DNA of 49,161 nt from Bacteroidia bacterium (GCA_026391555.1 JAPLEB010000030.1:1-49161), one strand, 5' to 3'; counted from the stretch's first letter, positions 1 to 8,633 are shown. Notes: generated by a model not told the origin, from the letters alone. Numbers and translations are program-made.

Positions 1-2
1 CA

Positions 3-155
3 GGCTTCAAACGAAAGGATGTAAAAATAGGGGCAGTCAATACTGATTATGTTGTCGTTACAGATGGATTGGCAGAAAATGAAGAACTTGCATTAACCGA
101 TCCGTACCTGAATAAAGAAGAAGACAAAAATAAAAAGGAGAATAATGAAAAATGA
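3..155 (+). CDS. C-terminal end of an efflux membrane-fusion protein (partial)
   Basis: Only the last 50 codons are in the window; the gene enters from the left edge and stops with TGA at 153-155. The residues resemble the C-terminal beta domain of HlyD/RND-type periplasmic adaptors, with a VKIG segment, a YVVVTDGL segment and a NEELALTDPYL segment, followed by a lysine/glutamate-rich tail. The tail (KENNEK) is encoded by the first units of a 7-base repeat array that begins at 141, so the repeat appears to have grown into, or replaced, the original end of the gene. The adaptor role fits the second adaptor, permease and TolC-like genes that follow. The family call rests on a short segment. Confidence 0.6.
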   Translation, partial: GFKRKDVKIGAVNTDYVVVTDGLAENEELALTDPYLNKEEDKNKKENNEK

Positions 156-196
156 GAAATGCAAAATGCAAAATGAAAAATGAATAATGAATAATG
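141..196 (+). repeat. Heptamer array, 8 units of type xxAAATG
   Basis: Eight uninterrupted 7-base units: AATAATG, AAAAATG, AGAAATG, CAAAATG, CAAAATG, AAAAATG, AATAATG, AATAATG. The stop codon of the upstream partial gene (153-155) lies across the second and third units. A shorter array of the reverse-complement type sits at 629-656, on the other side of the small gene at 233-622, so the two arrays form an inverted pair around it. Confidence 0.85.
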
Positions 197-232
197 AAAA
201 TTTTAGATAATAAACAGTAACATGCAAAAGCT

Positions 233-622
233 ATGGTTAGTTTTTTCGATGACATGTCAGATCGTTTTATGGTCTTTGTAGTAAATATCATAAAGCTTGA
301 AAAACAACTTTGTAAAACCTATTCCGGCCGCCATATTTATGGCCAGCTTTTTCGTGCCGGGACATCTTCCGGGGCAAATTATGAAGAAGCAAGGGCCGGG
401 GAAAGCAGGGCAGATTTTATTCACAAAATGCAGATAGTTTTAAAAGAACTTCGCGAATCACATTTTTGGATAAAACTCATCATTGCAGCTAAATTGATTA
501 CATCTGAAGATGAAGGTTTGAAATTTCTTTTCAATGAGTCAAAGGAATTAGCAAGTATTACTGCAAAATCAATTGTTACAGCAAAATCTAATATTGGGAA
601 AAAATCATCTCAGCATGACTGA
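233..622 (+). CDS. Four-helix-bundle protein (23S rRNA intervening-sequence protein family)
   Basis: A 129-residue protein of the four-helix-bundle family first found in intervening sequences of 23S rRNA genes (TIGR02436 type, related to the Avd accessory protein of diversity-generating retroelements). Visible family marks are LFRAGTSSGANYEEARAGES near residues 40-60, followed by ADFIHKMQIVLKELRES. The family forms basic homo-oligomers in known structures, but its cellular role is not settled. The gene lies alone between two adaptor genes of an efflux operon and is bracketed by inverted 7-base repeat arrays (141-196 and 629-656), which suggests insertion as a unit. No reverse transcriptase or variable repeat is present here, so a retroelement role is not supported. 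ATG at 233 gives the usual length. Confidence 0.8.
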   Translation: MVSFFDDMSDRFMVFVVNIIKLEKQLCKTYSGRHIYGQLFRAGTSSGANYEEARAGESRADFIHKMQIVLKELRESHFWIKLIIAAKLITSEDEGLKFLFNESKELASITAKSIVTAKSNIGKKSSQHD

Positions 623-628
623 AACTTA

Positions 629-656
629 CACTTTGCATTTTACATTTTGCATTTTA
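629..656 (-). repeat. Heptamer array, 4 units, inverted relative to 141-196
   Basis: Four units CACTTTG, CATTTTA, CATTTTG, CATTTTA on the plus strand; on the minus strand they read xAAAATG, matching the left array. The array starts six bases after the stop codon of the four-helix-bundle gene. Confidence 0.75.
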
Positions 657-757
657 ATACAACATAGGTAGTAATCAATAAAATATAATGGCAAAAAAAT
701 CAATTTGAAAGATAAGTTCTTATTAATAAATACTCATTCAATGATATTTAAAAAACT

Positions 758-1970
758 ATGAATAGAAGAAAACAGTTTTATCGAAATCACCTGATTTACC
801 AGGGAAAGGCCTTGGTTTTATTATTTCTGTCATTAATTTTTTTGACTATTTCCTGCACCAGAGGTAAACCGGAAGATTTTACTGTAATGACCGGATCATT
901 CAGACAGTCAGTAATTGAGGCAGGTGAACTTGCCCCAGATGGGTCAATATGGATACCAGTTTAAAATAATCGGCCTGGCAGAACATGGAAAAATCGTCCA
1001 CAAAGGAGACTCCATTATTAAACTCGACCCTTCTTCCATCTATAAGTATATTCTCGATGGAGAAGACATGCTTGCAAACGAATTGGCAGCTGCAAACAAA
1101 CAGTCGGTACAGAGTGAAAATAATATCCAGACACTGGTTGCCCAAATGAAAAATGAACAGGCTGCATACGATCTTAATAAGATTGAAGTTGAAAGAAGTA
1201 AGTTCGATACTGACGTTAAAAAAAGAATAAAAGAGCTTGAGTTTCAACAGGCTGTTATCAGACTCAATAAAGTAAAACGGAATCTTGAACTTAAGTCCAT
1301 CCTGGAAGATTATGATCGTCAAATCCAGAGAATCAAAGTAATCCAGCGTGAAACAGACCTGAAAAGTGCAAAAGAAAACTTAAAAAAGCTTCTGATCAGA
1401 TCTCCTCTCAATGGTACATTCCAGGTTTCCAAAAACATATTCACTCAAAATCCACAAATCTTCAGAGTAGGAGATTCACCATACGTGGGACAAATGATTG
1501 CCACTATTCCTGAAATAACAAGGATGAAAGCAAAAACATATATAAATGAAGCCGAATTTAGAAAAGTTAAGCCCGGGATGAAAGTAATTGTAAGGCTCGA
1601 TGCACTTCCGTCAGTCCCTTTTAAAGGAATAATAACAGATGTCAGTAAAATATGTTCTACCCGCGACCGTGAGAAAGTATTTAATGTCGTTGTTGAAATA
1701 GATGAATCGGATCTGCGGCTTAAACCGGGGATGACTGTAAATTGTGAGTATCTTCTTTATGAGTCAGATAAAGATCTGTTTGTACCTAATAGCTGTCTTC
1801 TGAAAGAGAAGGGCCACTCATATATTTTTCTTAAAAAAGGCGGTTCCTCACGAAAGATAGAAGTTCAGGCAGGAGCCGCAAACAGCTATCACACTGTAAT
1901 CAAAGGTGATGTAAAACCCGGACAAAAACTTGTGCCCTTCGATGCAGTTCTTAACCCAAAAAAAATATAA
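758..1970 (+). pseudogene. Membrane-fusion (HlyD/MacA-like) protein, frameshifted near its N-terminus
   Basis: Reading from ATG 758 gives a membrane anchor or lipoprotein-type signal (LLFLSLIFLTISCTRG) and the start of an adaptor domain (VMTGSFRQSVIEAGEL), then a stop at 962. The rest of the adaptor continues in another frame from about 937 to 1970: QYGYQFKIIGLAEHGKIVHK lipoyl-like segment, a coiled coil at 1100-1380, a beta-barrel segment and a C-terminal domain. The junction is at a C4 run (933-936); removing one C gives a continuous reading frame. About ten residues usual between the GEL and YGYQF parts also seem to be missing, from my memory of the family. The only upstream start for the second part is a TTG inside the first, so it is unlikely to be a separate gene. 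It belongs with the permease at 1974. Confidence 0.8.
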
Positions 1971-1973
1971 GCT

Positions 1974-3212
1974 ATGCAGTTCGCAGAAAACATAAACATC
2001 GCACGATTAGGTCTGATAGACCACAAATTCCGCTCTTTCCTGACTATGCTTGGAATTATTTTTGGCACTGCATCGGTTATTGCAATGGTATCGATCGGTG
2101 AGGGAGCCAAAAAACAGGCAATTGCAAAATACCAGGATATGGGCATCAGTAATATAATTATCCGCGACAAAGATTTAACCCAGACTGAACTTGAGGAGGT
2201 AAGGATGAAGTTCTCGAAGGGGCTGTCGCTAAGAGATGCAGAGGTTATTCGCGAAATAGTTCCCGGGGTTATCGATGTGGCACCCCAGTCTGAAGTTAAA
2301 ATGGATGCAAAATTTGCAGATAGATCTTCAAAAGCTACTGTTATTGGAATAACACCTGCTATTTTGAAAATACTTAATTACCAGACTGATAAAGGTGGAT
2401 TTATAAATGATGATCATTATGAAAGGCAGCTTAAGGTTTGTATACTCGGATCAGTTATAGCAAAAGAATTATTCAGTTATGATGATCCGGTCGGACAGAG
2501 TGTAAAATTAGGCGACCAATGGTTTGAAGTGGTTGGTGTTATGCAAAACAAGGCTCTCTTTACCGAAACGGTTGGAGAACTGGCTGCACGCGACCTTAAT
2601 AATGATGTCTATATTCCTCTCTCAACTTTTAATAAACGCATCCCGAAAGAAAACCGCTTTTCGAGTGAAATAAAGCAACTGACAGTCAAGCTTGATAATT
2701 CTGAACGGCTCGTGGAATCGGCTGCGGTTATCAGGAGTATATTAAACCGCCATCATTTTAACAACAAAGATTTCAGCATCATAGTCCCATATGAATTATT
2801 GAAACAGGAGGAGAAAGAACGCAGGATTTATAACCTGCTGCTGGCTTCAATTGCTGCAATTTCATTAATTGTAGGTGGTATCGGTATTATGAACATTATG
2901 CTTGCATCAGTTTTGGAACGTACCAACGAAATAGGTATCCGCAGGGCAATAGGAGGTAAAAAAGCCGACATAATGAGTCAGTTTGTTACTGAAGCAGTCG
3001 TACTTAGTATTTCCGGTGGAATAATAGGAGTTATTCTAGGCATTTCATTTTCTCTGGGAATAGCGCTTGCAACAGATGTGAAGACAAGCCTCACACTTTA
3101 TTCTGTAATTATTGCTTTCGGGTTTTCGGTTCTGGTAGGAATCACTTTTGGATACCTCCCGGCAAAAAAAGCGTCAAATCTAAGCCCTATAGAGTCAATC
3201 CGGCATGATTAA
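1974..3212 (+). CDS. ABC transporter permease, MacB/FtsX type
   Basis: A 412-residue inner-membrane permease that would work with a separate ATPase, the periplasmic adaptor and an outer-membrane channel in tripartite export. It has the MacB topology: one N-terminal membrane helix (about 22-42, FLTMLGIIFGTASVIAMVSI), a large periplasmic domain (about 45-285) and three C-terminal helices carrying the FtsX signature (GGIGIMNIMLASVLERT, then NEIGIRRAIGG). No ATP-binding domain is fused to it and no ATPase gene is in view; one may lie left of the window. It starts three bases after the frameshifted adaptor ends and is followed 53 bases later by a TolC-like gene, so they form an operon. If the adaptor is truly broken the pump may be non-functional. 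Confidence 0.9.
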   Translation: MQFAENINIARLGLIDHKFRSFLTMLGIIFGTASVIAMVSIGEGAKKQAIAKYQDMGISNIIIRDKDLTQTELEEVRMKFSKGLSLRDAEVIREIVPGVIDVAPQSEVKMDAKFADRSSKATVIGITPAILKILNYQTDKGGFINDDHYERQLKVCILGSVIAKELFSYDDPVGQSVKLGDQWFEVVGVMQNKALFTETVGELAARDLNNDVYIPLSTFNKRIPKENRFSSEIKQLTVKLDNSERLVESAAVIRSILNRHHFNNKDFSIIVPYELLKQEEKERRIYNLLLASIAAISLIVGGIGIMNIMLASVLERTNEIGIRRAIGGKKADIMSQFVTEAVVLSISGGIIGVILGISFSLGIALATDVKTSLTLYSVIIAFGFSVLVGITFGYLPAKKASNLSPIESIRHD

Positions 3213-3265
3213 ACTTAATCTATAATAGACAAGAAACAACTTAACTACAACCAAAAGATATTCAA

Positions 3266-4762
3266 ATGAATCTTTTACATAAATCAACTACAACCTTTTT
3301 GCTCCCTTTTGCTTTTACAATAGTATCAGCACAACAGATTTACAACCTCGATCTGGAATCGAGCATTGAGTTAGCCAGAGAGAAGAGCAAAACAATGCTC
3401 ATTTTACAGCAAAGCCTTAAGAAAGCATCTTACGATCTTAAAGCTGCAACAAGTAGTTTTAAAACACATGTTGATCTTGATTTTGTACTGCCTCAATACA
3501 CAGAAACAATCAGGCAGTGGGAAGACAGTTCCGGTATCTCTTTTTATCCCGTGCGCCAGAACCAGATTAATAGTTATCTGACAATTAATCAACCGTTATT
3601 TACCGATGGTTACCTCTATATTCGTTCAGGTGTTCAGAGTTTTGCTGACTATAATGCTGATGATCGCAATGCACAAATCTCTTCCAGCATTGGTTTACGC
3701 CAACCTATTGAGGCCTTTTTTGGTTATAACAAACTCCGTCTGGGATATAAACAGGCAAAGCTTGCTTACGATCTTTCATTGAAACAATTGAAAAGAGAAG
3801 AGCTTAACCTGGTGTATGATATCAGCCAGACTTTCTTTACGTTGCTTTCTTACCATGAACGGTTGAACATTGCACAACTCAGTTTAGAAAAACAACAGGA
3901 AGCCTATATTATTGCCAGAAATAAGTTTAGCGCCGGGTTAATCCGCGAAGTGGAAGCTCTGCAGATGGAGGTAGATCAAAGTGAGGCAGCAAATAATTAC
4001 GATATAGCGAAAGTCGATTACACATCCCAGATAGATCTTTTTAAAGAAAGATTAGGTATTGATCTGCGCGACAGTGTATTAATTAAAAGTGATCTGGGAT
4101 ACAATCAGGTTCTTGTCGATGTGGAAAAGGCTGTTACTCTTGCATTGGAAAACCGTCTTGAGCTTAAAGAAAACGAGATACAGATTGAATTGTCACTGAT
4201 GGAAATAAAGAAGAGAAAAGCTGACGGGATGATTAATGGAGATATTATGGTAAACTACAACTTTATTGGTGTGGATAAAAGTAGCCTGACAGTACCATTG
4301 GAATCTTCCATAAATAATACTTGGCAGAACCTCGTAACCAGGCCTGGTAGTTTTGGTGTTGGACTTACTATAAATATTCCTATTCTTGATTGGGGTGAAA
4401 ACAGGGCAAGAATTCATGGAGCCCAGGCAACCCTTTCCCAGAACCAGATCAAGATGGATGGAGATAAAGTGACCATAGAAAGGGATATCCGTAGCACCGT
4501 CAGCCATCTGCAAAGCAGTTTGAAGAGATTACAGTTACTGGAGAAAAACGTACTAGTTGCTGAAAAAAGTTTCGAGATTTCACGTCAGCGCTACGTCAAC
4601 GGTGATATTGACAGTCAGTCTATGGCATTAGAACGCGAAAGATTAAATAATGCTTATATCCAGAGACTTGATGCGTTTATAGATTATAAGTTAAAACTGT
4701 CTGACATAATGCGTAAAACCTTTTTCGATTTTGAAAGGAATACTTCACTGTTGAATATGTAA
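3266..4762 (+). CDS. TolC-family outer-membrane efflux protein
   Basis: A 498-residue protein with a signal peptide (about residues 1-22, ending near VSA) and the two repeated long-helix regions of outer-membrane efflux proteins. It would form the trimeric channel of the tripartite exporter. Visible family traits are the LDLESSIELAREKSKTML start typical of the first OEP repeat, alternating beta strand and coiled-coil segments, and a second repeat with ALENRLELKENEIQIELS. It is the last gene of the efflux operon; the next gene begins about 100 bases on behind its own promoter. The substrate cannot be read from sequence. Confidence 0.9.
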   Translation: MNLLHKSTTTFLLPFAFTIVSAQQIYNLDLESSIELAREKSKTMLILQQSLKKASYDLKAATSSFKTHVDLDFVLPQYTETIRQWEDSSGISFYPVRQNQINSYLTINQPLFTDGYLYIRSGVQSFADYNADDRNAQISSSIGLRQPIEAFFGYNKLRLGYKQAKLAYDLSLKQLKREELNLVYDISQTFFTLLSYHERLNIAQLSLEKQQEAYIIARNKFSAGLIREVEALQMEVDQSEAANNYDIAKVDYTSQIDLFKERLGIDLRDSVLIKSDLGYNQVLVDVEKAVTLALENRLELKENEIQIELSLMEIKKRKADGMINGDIMVNYNFIGVDKSSLTVPLESSINNTWQNLVTRPGSFGVGLTINIPILDWGENRARIHGAQATLSQNQIKMDGDKVTIERDIRSTVSHLQSSLKRLQLLEKNVLVAEKSFEISRQRYVNGDIDSQSMALERERLNNAYIQRLDAFIDYKLKLSDIMRKTFFDFERNTSLLNM

Positions 4763-4774
4763 ATCCGAAAAAAG

Positions 4775-4808
4775 TAGTTGCATAACTAATTTATTCGTTG
4801 TATATTTG
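4775..4808 (+). promoter_or_regulatory. Operator-promoter copy 1, upstream of blaI
   Basis: An inverted repeat TAGTTGCATAACTA (4775-4788) overlaps the -33 element; TTG at 4778-4780, a 20-base spacer and TATATTTG at 4801-4808 match the Bacteroidota promoter. The same arrangement recurs at 6723-6757 and 8705-8739. It is likely the binding site of the BlaI-type repressor encoded just downstream. Confidence 0.8.
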
Positions 4809-4868
4809 GTAAGGAATAAAAAGAACAAACGAACTAAGAATTAAGAACTATAAACCAAAGAAAAAGTT

Positions 4869-5249
4869 ATGAGAGAATTAACGAGAGCTGAGGAAGAGGT
4901 GATGCAGATTTTGTGGAAGATAAAAAAAGGATTTGTGAAAGAAATACTTGAACGTTTTGATGAGCCCAAACCTGCATATAATACAGTGAGCACGATTGTC
5001 CGTATTTTACAGGATAAAGGATTTGTTACACACAAAGCATACGGCAGGACACATGAATATTATCCGGTTGTTTCGAAAAACGATTATTCTAAATCTCAAC
5101 TGAAAACCTTTGTAAACGACTATTTTTCAAATTCTTTTGAGAAGATGGTGAGCTTCTTTGCAAAAGAAAAAAGCATCTCAGTAAAGGAGATGGAAGATAT
5201 TATGAAAATTATGGAAGATGAAGTTGAAAAACAAAAAGTAAAGAGATGA
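4869..5249 (+). CDS. blaI: BlaI/MecI/CopY-family winged-helix repressor
   Basis: A 126-residue repressor. The N-terminal winged helix (about residues 1-75) has the family pattern LTRAEEEVMQILWKIKKGFV, then PAYNTVSTIVRILQDKGFV; the C-terminal part is a dimerisation helix. In this family the repressor is inactivated by proteolysis when a membrane M56 peptidase senses a signal. That peptidase gene overlaps it by four bases (ATGA at 5246-5249), so the two are translationally coupled. The inverted repeat in its own promoter suggests autoregulation. No beta-lactamase gene is adjacent, so the classical resistance role is not supported. Confidence 0.9.
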   Translation: MRELTRAEEEVMQILWKIKKGFVKEILERFDEPKPAYNTVSTIVRILQDKGFVTHKAYGRTHEYYPVVSKNDYSKSQLKTFVNDYFSNSFEKMVSFFAKEKSISVKEMEDIMKIMEDEVEKQKVKR

Positions 5250-6685
5250 ATACACTTTTAATATATACGATCAAAGTTGCTGTCTACCTTATAGCTTTAT
5301 ATCTTGTTTATTACTTTATGCTAAGCAGGGATACCTCCTATGGCCGTAACAGAGCATTTATCCTCATATCATTAATTTCATCCCTTATCTTACCTTTTAT
5401 TACCTTTCAGACTTTCAAACCTCTGGATATTCAGTTTTTTGGAAAATTCCTGTCTGAAGTATTAATTACTACTTCGAAGATCGGATCTGATGCATCGGGC
5501 ACAGGGTCATTGGCAGCAGGTCCAATGCAGGCAATTTATTCAATTTATATTATCGGTGTTATAGTTTTAGTTTTCAAATTATTAATCGACCTTGCGAATC
5601 TTCTGTTTCTGATTATACGGCAAAAAAAGAAAGGGAGCCGGATTATAAGATTTCATGGATTTAATACAGCCGGTTTCTCGGCAATGGGATATATATTTAT
5701 AAACAACAGGCTGAGTACGGAAGAAGCTGTTGAGATAATTAAACACGAACAAAACCACCTTAAAAGAAATCATTTCATAGATATCATTTTTATTGAAGCG
5801 ATAAAAGCTTTTCAATGGTTCAACCCTGTTGTTTACCTGTTTAACAGATCATTGCGGGCTATTCATGAATACCAGGCTGATCAGGAATGCCTGAATTCCG
5901 GAGTACCGGTGGTAAATTATCAAAGTCTTTTATTAAGCCAGGTTTTTAAATCGGGAGCATTCAATTTAACAAACAGCTTTTCAAATCCTTCGCTTATTAA
6001 AAAACGGATGATCATGATGACAAAAAAACGTACTTCAGCACTTGCAAGTATTAAGCTACTCATTGTTGTGCCTGCCGTTGGGTTAGTGTTTTTGGCTATT
6101 TCCGCATACAAGGAAATTCCTAAATCTCCAGAACAACAGATAGTTCCCTTAACAGTTCCTGAAGTATCATCAATTACTTTAACATCGGCAGAATCAATAA
6201 CAGCATCTGAACCAAATGCATTATCATCTAAACCATCAGCACGATCAAAATCTGTTGTCAAATCTGAAATAATGGTACCCCCCCCACCTCCTCCTTCAAC
6301 AATTGCTTCAGAACCAATATTAAATGAAAATACAGAAGTTAAGGAGGAGTTTATTAATGATACGGAATCCACCCCGTTTGTTGTTGTTGAAGAGATGCCG
6401 GCGTTCCCCGGTGGTGATAGTGAACTTTTAAAGTACATTGGAGAGAACACACAGTATCCTGCTGGTGCCAAAGAGAAAAACATTCAGGGAAGAGTTATAG
6501 TACGATTCTGTATTACATCCAAAGGTGGAGTTAACCAGGCAAGTGTTCTCAAGGGAGCTGATCCCGAACTCGATGCGGAAGCAATCAGGGTTGTTAATAC
6601 TCTCCCAACATTTAAGCCCGGTAAACAAGGAGGGAAAGCCGTTCCTGTATGGTATATGGTACCTATTACATTCTCACTGAAATAA
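5246..6685 (+). CDS. BlaR1-type M56 metallopeptidase sensor with C-terminal TonB domain
   Basis: A 479-residue membrane protein. Three N-terminal hydrophobic segments (about 5-25, 38-56, 90-115) lead into an M56 peptidase domain with the zinc motif HEQNH at 167-171 and a downstream HEYQAD glutamate. Another hydrophobic segment (about 268-290) follows the stretch MTKKRTSALASIKLLI, then a serine- and proline-rich periplasmic linker with a run of prolines near 346-351, and a TonB C-terminal domain from about 383 (MPAFPGGDSELLKYIGENT) to the end. M56 sensors cut BlaI-type repressors; the TonB domain suggests contact with an outer-membrane TonB-dependent receptor or with cell-envelope material. 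The lipoproteins downstream repeat the part from residue 258 onward. Confidence 0.9.
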   Translation: MNTLLIYTIKVAVYLIALYLVYYFMLSRDTSYGRNRAFILISLISSLILPFITFQTFKPLDIQFFGKFLSEVLITTSKIGSDASGTGSLAAGPMQAIYSIYIIGVIVLVFKLLIDLANLLFLIIRQKKKGSRIIRFHGFNTAGFSAMGYIFINNRLSTEEAVEIIKHEQNHLKRNHFIDIIFIEAIKAFQWFNPVVYLFNRSLRAIHEYQADQECLNSGVPVVNYQSLLLSQVFKSGAFNLTNSFSNPSLIKKRMIMMTKKRTSALASIKLLIVVPAVGLVFLAISAYKEIPKSPEQQIVPLTVPEVSSITLTSAESITASEPNALSSKPSARSKSVVKSEIMVPPPPPPSTIASEPILNENTEVKEEFINDTESTPFVVVEEMPAFPGGDSELLKYIGENTQYPAGAKEKNIQGRVIVRFCITSKGGVNQASVLKGADPELDAEAIRVVNTLPTFKPGKQGGKAVPVWYMVPITFSLK

Positions 6686-6722
6686 CTTCTATTTTTCAAT
6701 TATTTTAAATATAATTAATACT

Positions 6723-6757
6723 TTAGTTGCATAACTAATTATTTCGTTGTATATTTG
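6723..6757 (+). promoter_or_regulatory. Operator-promoter copy 2, upstream of the triple-TonB gene
   Basis: TTAGTTGCATAACTAA (6723-6738) is an inverted repeat with 6-base arms and a 4-base centre. TTG 6727-6729, 20 bases, TATATTTG 6750-6757. The leader after it (TATAAAATATCAGAAAAG) is shared with copy 3 but not copy 1. Confidence 0.8.
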
Positions 6758-6811
6758 ATATAAAATATCAGAAAAGTTTTTTTCTTCTTCAATTAAACAA
6801 AATAAAAACGA

Positions 6812-8071
6812 ATGATCATGAGAAAAATAAAAACTTCTTCCGTATTGGCAACCATGAAACTAATATTGGTTTTGCCGGTTATTATTCTTGTGCTTATTGC
6901 ATTTTCTTCATGTGCTGCCAGAAAAAAAGCTACAACAACTCAAACAGAAGTTGCGCCGCCGCCACCCCCTCCGCCACCACTTCCACTACCTCCTCCACCT
7001 CCTCCTGCTCCTCAACGGCCATCCCGCTTTGAGGTCATTGGAAATGACACAATTTATTCTTATACAAGGGAGATGCCACAGTTCCAGGGGGGAAACAATG
7101 CTTTACAGAAATTTAAAACTGAAAATTTAAAATTCCCCCAGGAAATAAAAGCTTTGGGAATTGAAGGATTTGTTATGGTTCGATTTATGATTGAAAAGAA
7201 TGGTTCGGTGTCAGATGTTAAAATAATGCAAGGCGTATCTCCCTCTCTCGATGCAGAAGCTATAAGAGTAACAAAATTAATGCCGGCATGGCAACCAGGT
7301 AAGGAGAAAGGAAAACCCGTAAAGTTTATGTCAATGACTAACTTCGGCTTTCTGATAACTCCTCCAACTCCTCCCACCCCTTCCGCTCATGAGGAAGGAA
7401 CTCCATTTGTTGTTGTTGAGGAGATGCCCCGGTTTCCGGGAGGTGACAGCGCCCTGCTGGCTTACATAAGTCAGAATACAAAATACCCTGAATCTGCAAA
7501 AGCTAATAATATCGAGGGCCGGGTTATCGTCAGGTTTTGTGTAACTGATTCAGGAGGTATTGACAGGGTGAGTGTCCTTAAAGGTGTTGATCCTGAGCTT
7601 GATGCTGAAGCAATAAGAGTAGTAAAATCCCTTCCGAAATGGAAGCCCGGTAAACAGGGAGGAAAAGCTGTACCTGTCTGGTATATGGTACCAATCTCAT
7701 TTGGACTCAGCAAACCTGAGGGACAAACCGCTACCAATCTTCCGCCAAATGCTCCGCCTCTCCCTCAGGGCTATGATGAAGCACCCCAGTTTGTTGGTGG
7801 AGAAACGGCACTTTACAAATTCATTAATTCTAAGCTGGTTTACCCTGCAACAGCAATAGAAAAGAAACTTTCAGGAAAGGTAAATGTTCGTTTCTTTGTT
7901 AATGTTGACGGATCAACAGGCGGTGTGTCAGTTGTAAAAGGTATCAGTTCCGAACTTGATGCAGAAGCAATAAGAGTTGTTAAACTGCTCCCACCATGGA
8001 AACCAGGAAAACTGGCCGGAACACCGGTTAGGGTATTGTATTCCATACCTGTGACATTTACACTTGAATAA
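6812..8071 (+). CDS. Lipoprotein with three tandem TonB C-terminal domains
   Basis: A 419-residue protein. The N-terminus (MIMRKIKTSSVLATMKLILV) matches the segment around residues 256-290 of the M56 sensor upstream, and ends in a lipobox with cysteine 34 (AFSSC). A proline-rich linker (about 49-70) precedes three TonB domains at about 88-180, 203-298 and 323-419. Each ends in the family pattern DAEAIRV followed by a PGK-rich strand. The middle domain is far closer to the TonB domain of the M56 sensor than to its neighbours (for example both read GKAVPVWYMVPI). Proteins with single TonB domains usually pass proton-motive force to outer-membrane receptors, but this one lacks an obvious ExbB-binding helix and seems lipid-anchored. 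An alternative start is ATG 6818. Expression is likely under BlaI control. Confidence 0.85.
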   Translation: MIMRKIKTSSVLATMKLILVLPVIILVLIAFSSCAARKKATTTQTEVAPPPPPPPPLPLPPPPPPAPQRPSRFEVIGNDTIYSYTREMPQFQGGNNALQKFKTENLKFPQEIKALGIEGFVMVRFMIEKNGSVSDVKIMQGVSPSLDAEAIRVTKLMPAWQPGKEKGKPVKFMSMTNFGFLITPPTPPTPSAHEEGTPFVVVEEMPRFPGGDSALLAYISQNTKYPESAKANNIEGRVIVRFCVTDSGGIDRVSVLKGVDPELDAEAIRVVKSLPKWKPGKQGGKAVPVWYMVPISFGLSKPEGQTATNLPPNAPPLPQGYDEAPQFVGGETALYKFINSKLVYPATAIEKKLSGKVNVRFFVNVDGSTGGVSVVKGISSELDAEAIRVVKLLPPWKPGKLAGTPVRVLYSIPVTFTLE

Positions 8072-8120
8072 TTTTTATACTATTTTTGTATTGTAATAAT
8101 GTCAGACAAACAAAAAACAA

Positions 8121-8633
8121 ATGGCCATGATGAGAGAAAAACAAATTAGTGTACTGGGAACACTTAAGTTATTAATTGTTATGAGTGTAATTGCACTATT
8201 TATAGTTACCGGATCTTCATGTGGCAGAAAGAAAATCCGGGAGGCTGGGCTAACCGAGATTTCACCTCATCAACTGCCTCCTCCCCCACCAAAACCTCCA
8301 ACAATGGTGGGAAGCGATACAATATGGGATATAGTTGATGAATTACCGCTGCTTCCGGGGGGAGATGAATTAATTATGAAATACATTGCCAGAAACATTC
8401 ACTACCCTGAAACTGCCAGTGCAAATGGAATCCAGGGCCAGGTAGTTATAAAATTTTTCATCTCAAGCAAGGGTAATGTAAGCGGCTATGAATTAGTTAA
8501 GAATGCTAGTCCGGATCTTGATGCTGAAGCATTAAGAGTTTTAAAAACTCTGACAAAATTCGAGCCGGCCAGAAGGGATGGGAAACCAGTACCTTCCTGG
8601 TATTATCTACCAATTACATTTGCTTTGAAATAA
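8121..8633 (+). CDS. Lipoprotein with one TonB C-terminal domain
   Basis: A 170-residue paralog of the genes on both sides. It has the same N-terminal block (MREKQISVLGTLKLLIVMSV), a lipobox with cysteine 34 (GSSC), a short proline linker and one TonB domain (about residues 75-170: LPLLPGGDELIMKYIARNI to YLPITFALK). Unlike its neighbours it lacks the operator; only 49 bases separate it from the triple-TonB gene. It is probably co-transcribed with that gene, although a TATATTTG-like -7 box (TATTTTTG, 8081-8088) lies upstream. Its precise function is unknown; membership in the BlaI regulon is inferred from position. Confidence 0.85.
   Translation: MAMMREKQISVLGTLKLLIVMSVIALFIVTGSSCGRKKIREAGLTEISPHQLPPPPPKPPTMVGSDTIWDIVDELPLLPGGDELIMKYIARNIHYPETASANGIQGQVVIKFFISSKGNVSGYELVKNASPDLDAEALRVLKTLTKFEPARRDGKPVPSWYYLPITFALK

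Noticed and set aside
233-656. Diversity-generating retroelement around the four-helix-bundle gene
   Set aside because: No reverse transcriptase, template repeat or variable repeat is found in the window.
929-945. Programmed +1 frameshift in the adaptor gene
   Set aside because: No known slippery pattern or stimulatory structure is visible, and residues appear to be missing at the junction.
915-1970. A separate gene starting at TTG 915
   Set aside because: The start lies within the signal-bearing upstream part, and the product begins in mid-domain. It is better read as the second half of one frameshifted adaptor gene.
5920-6483. A 187-codon open frame on the minus strand opposite the BlaR1-TonB gene
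   Set aside because: It is the complement of a low-complexity linker and a conserved TonB domain, and shows no signal, domain or promoter of its own. Other long antisense frames (for example 13897-14274 and 23004-23480) were set aside for the same reason.
4869-6685. Beta-lactam resistance system
   Set aside because: BlaI and BlaR1 homologs alone are not enough; no beta-lactamase or resistant penicillin-binding protein is adjacent, the sensor has a TonB domain where the penicillin-sensing domain is expected, and the serine hydrolase at 44335 is far away without the operator.
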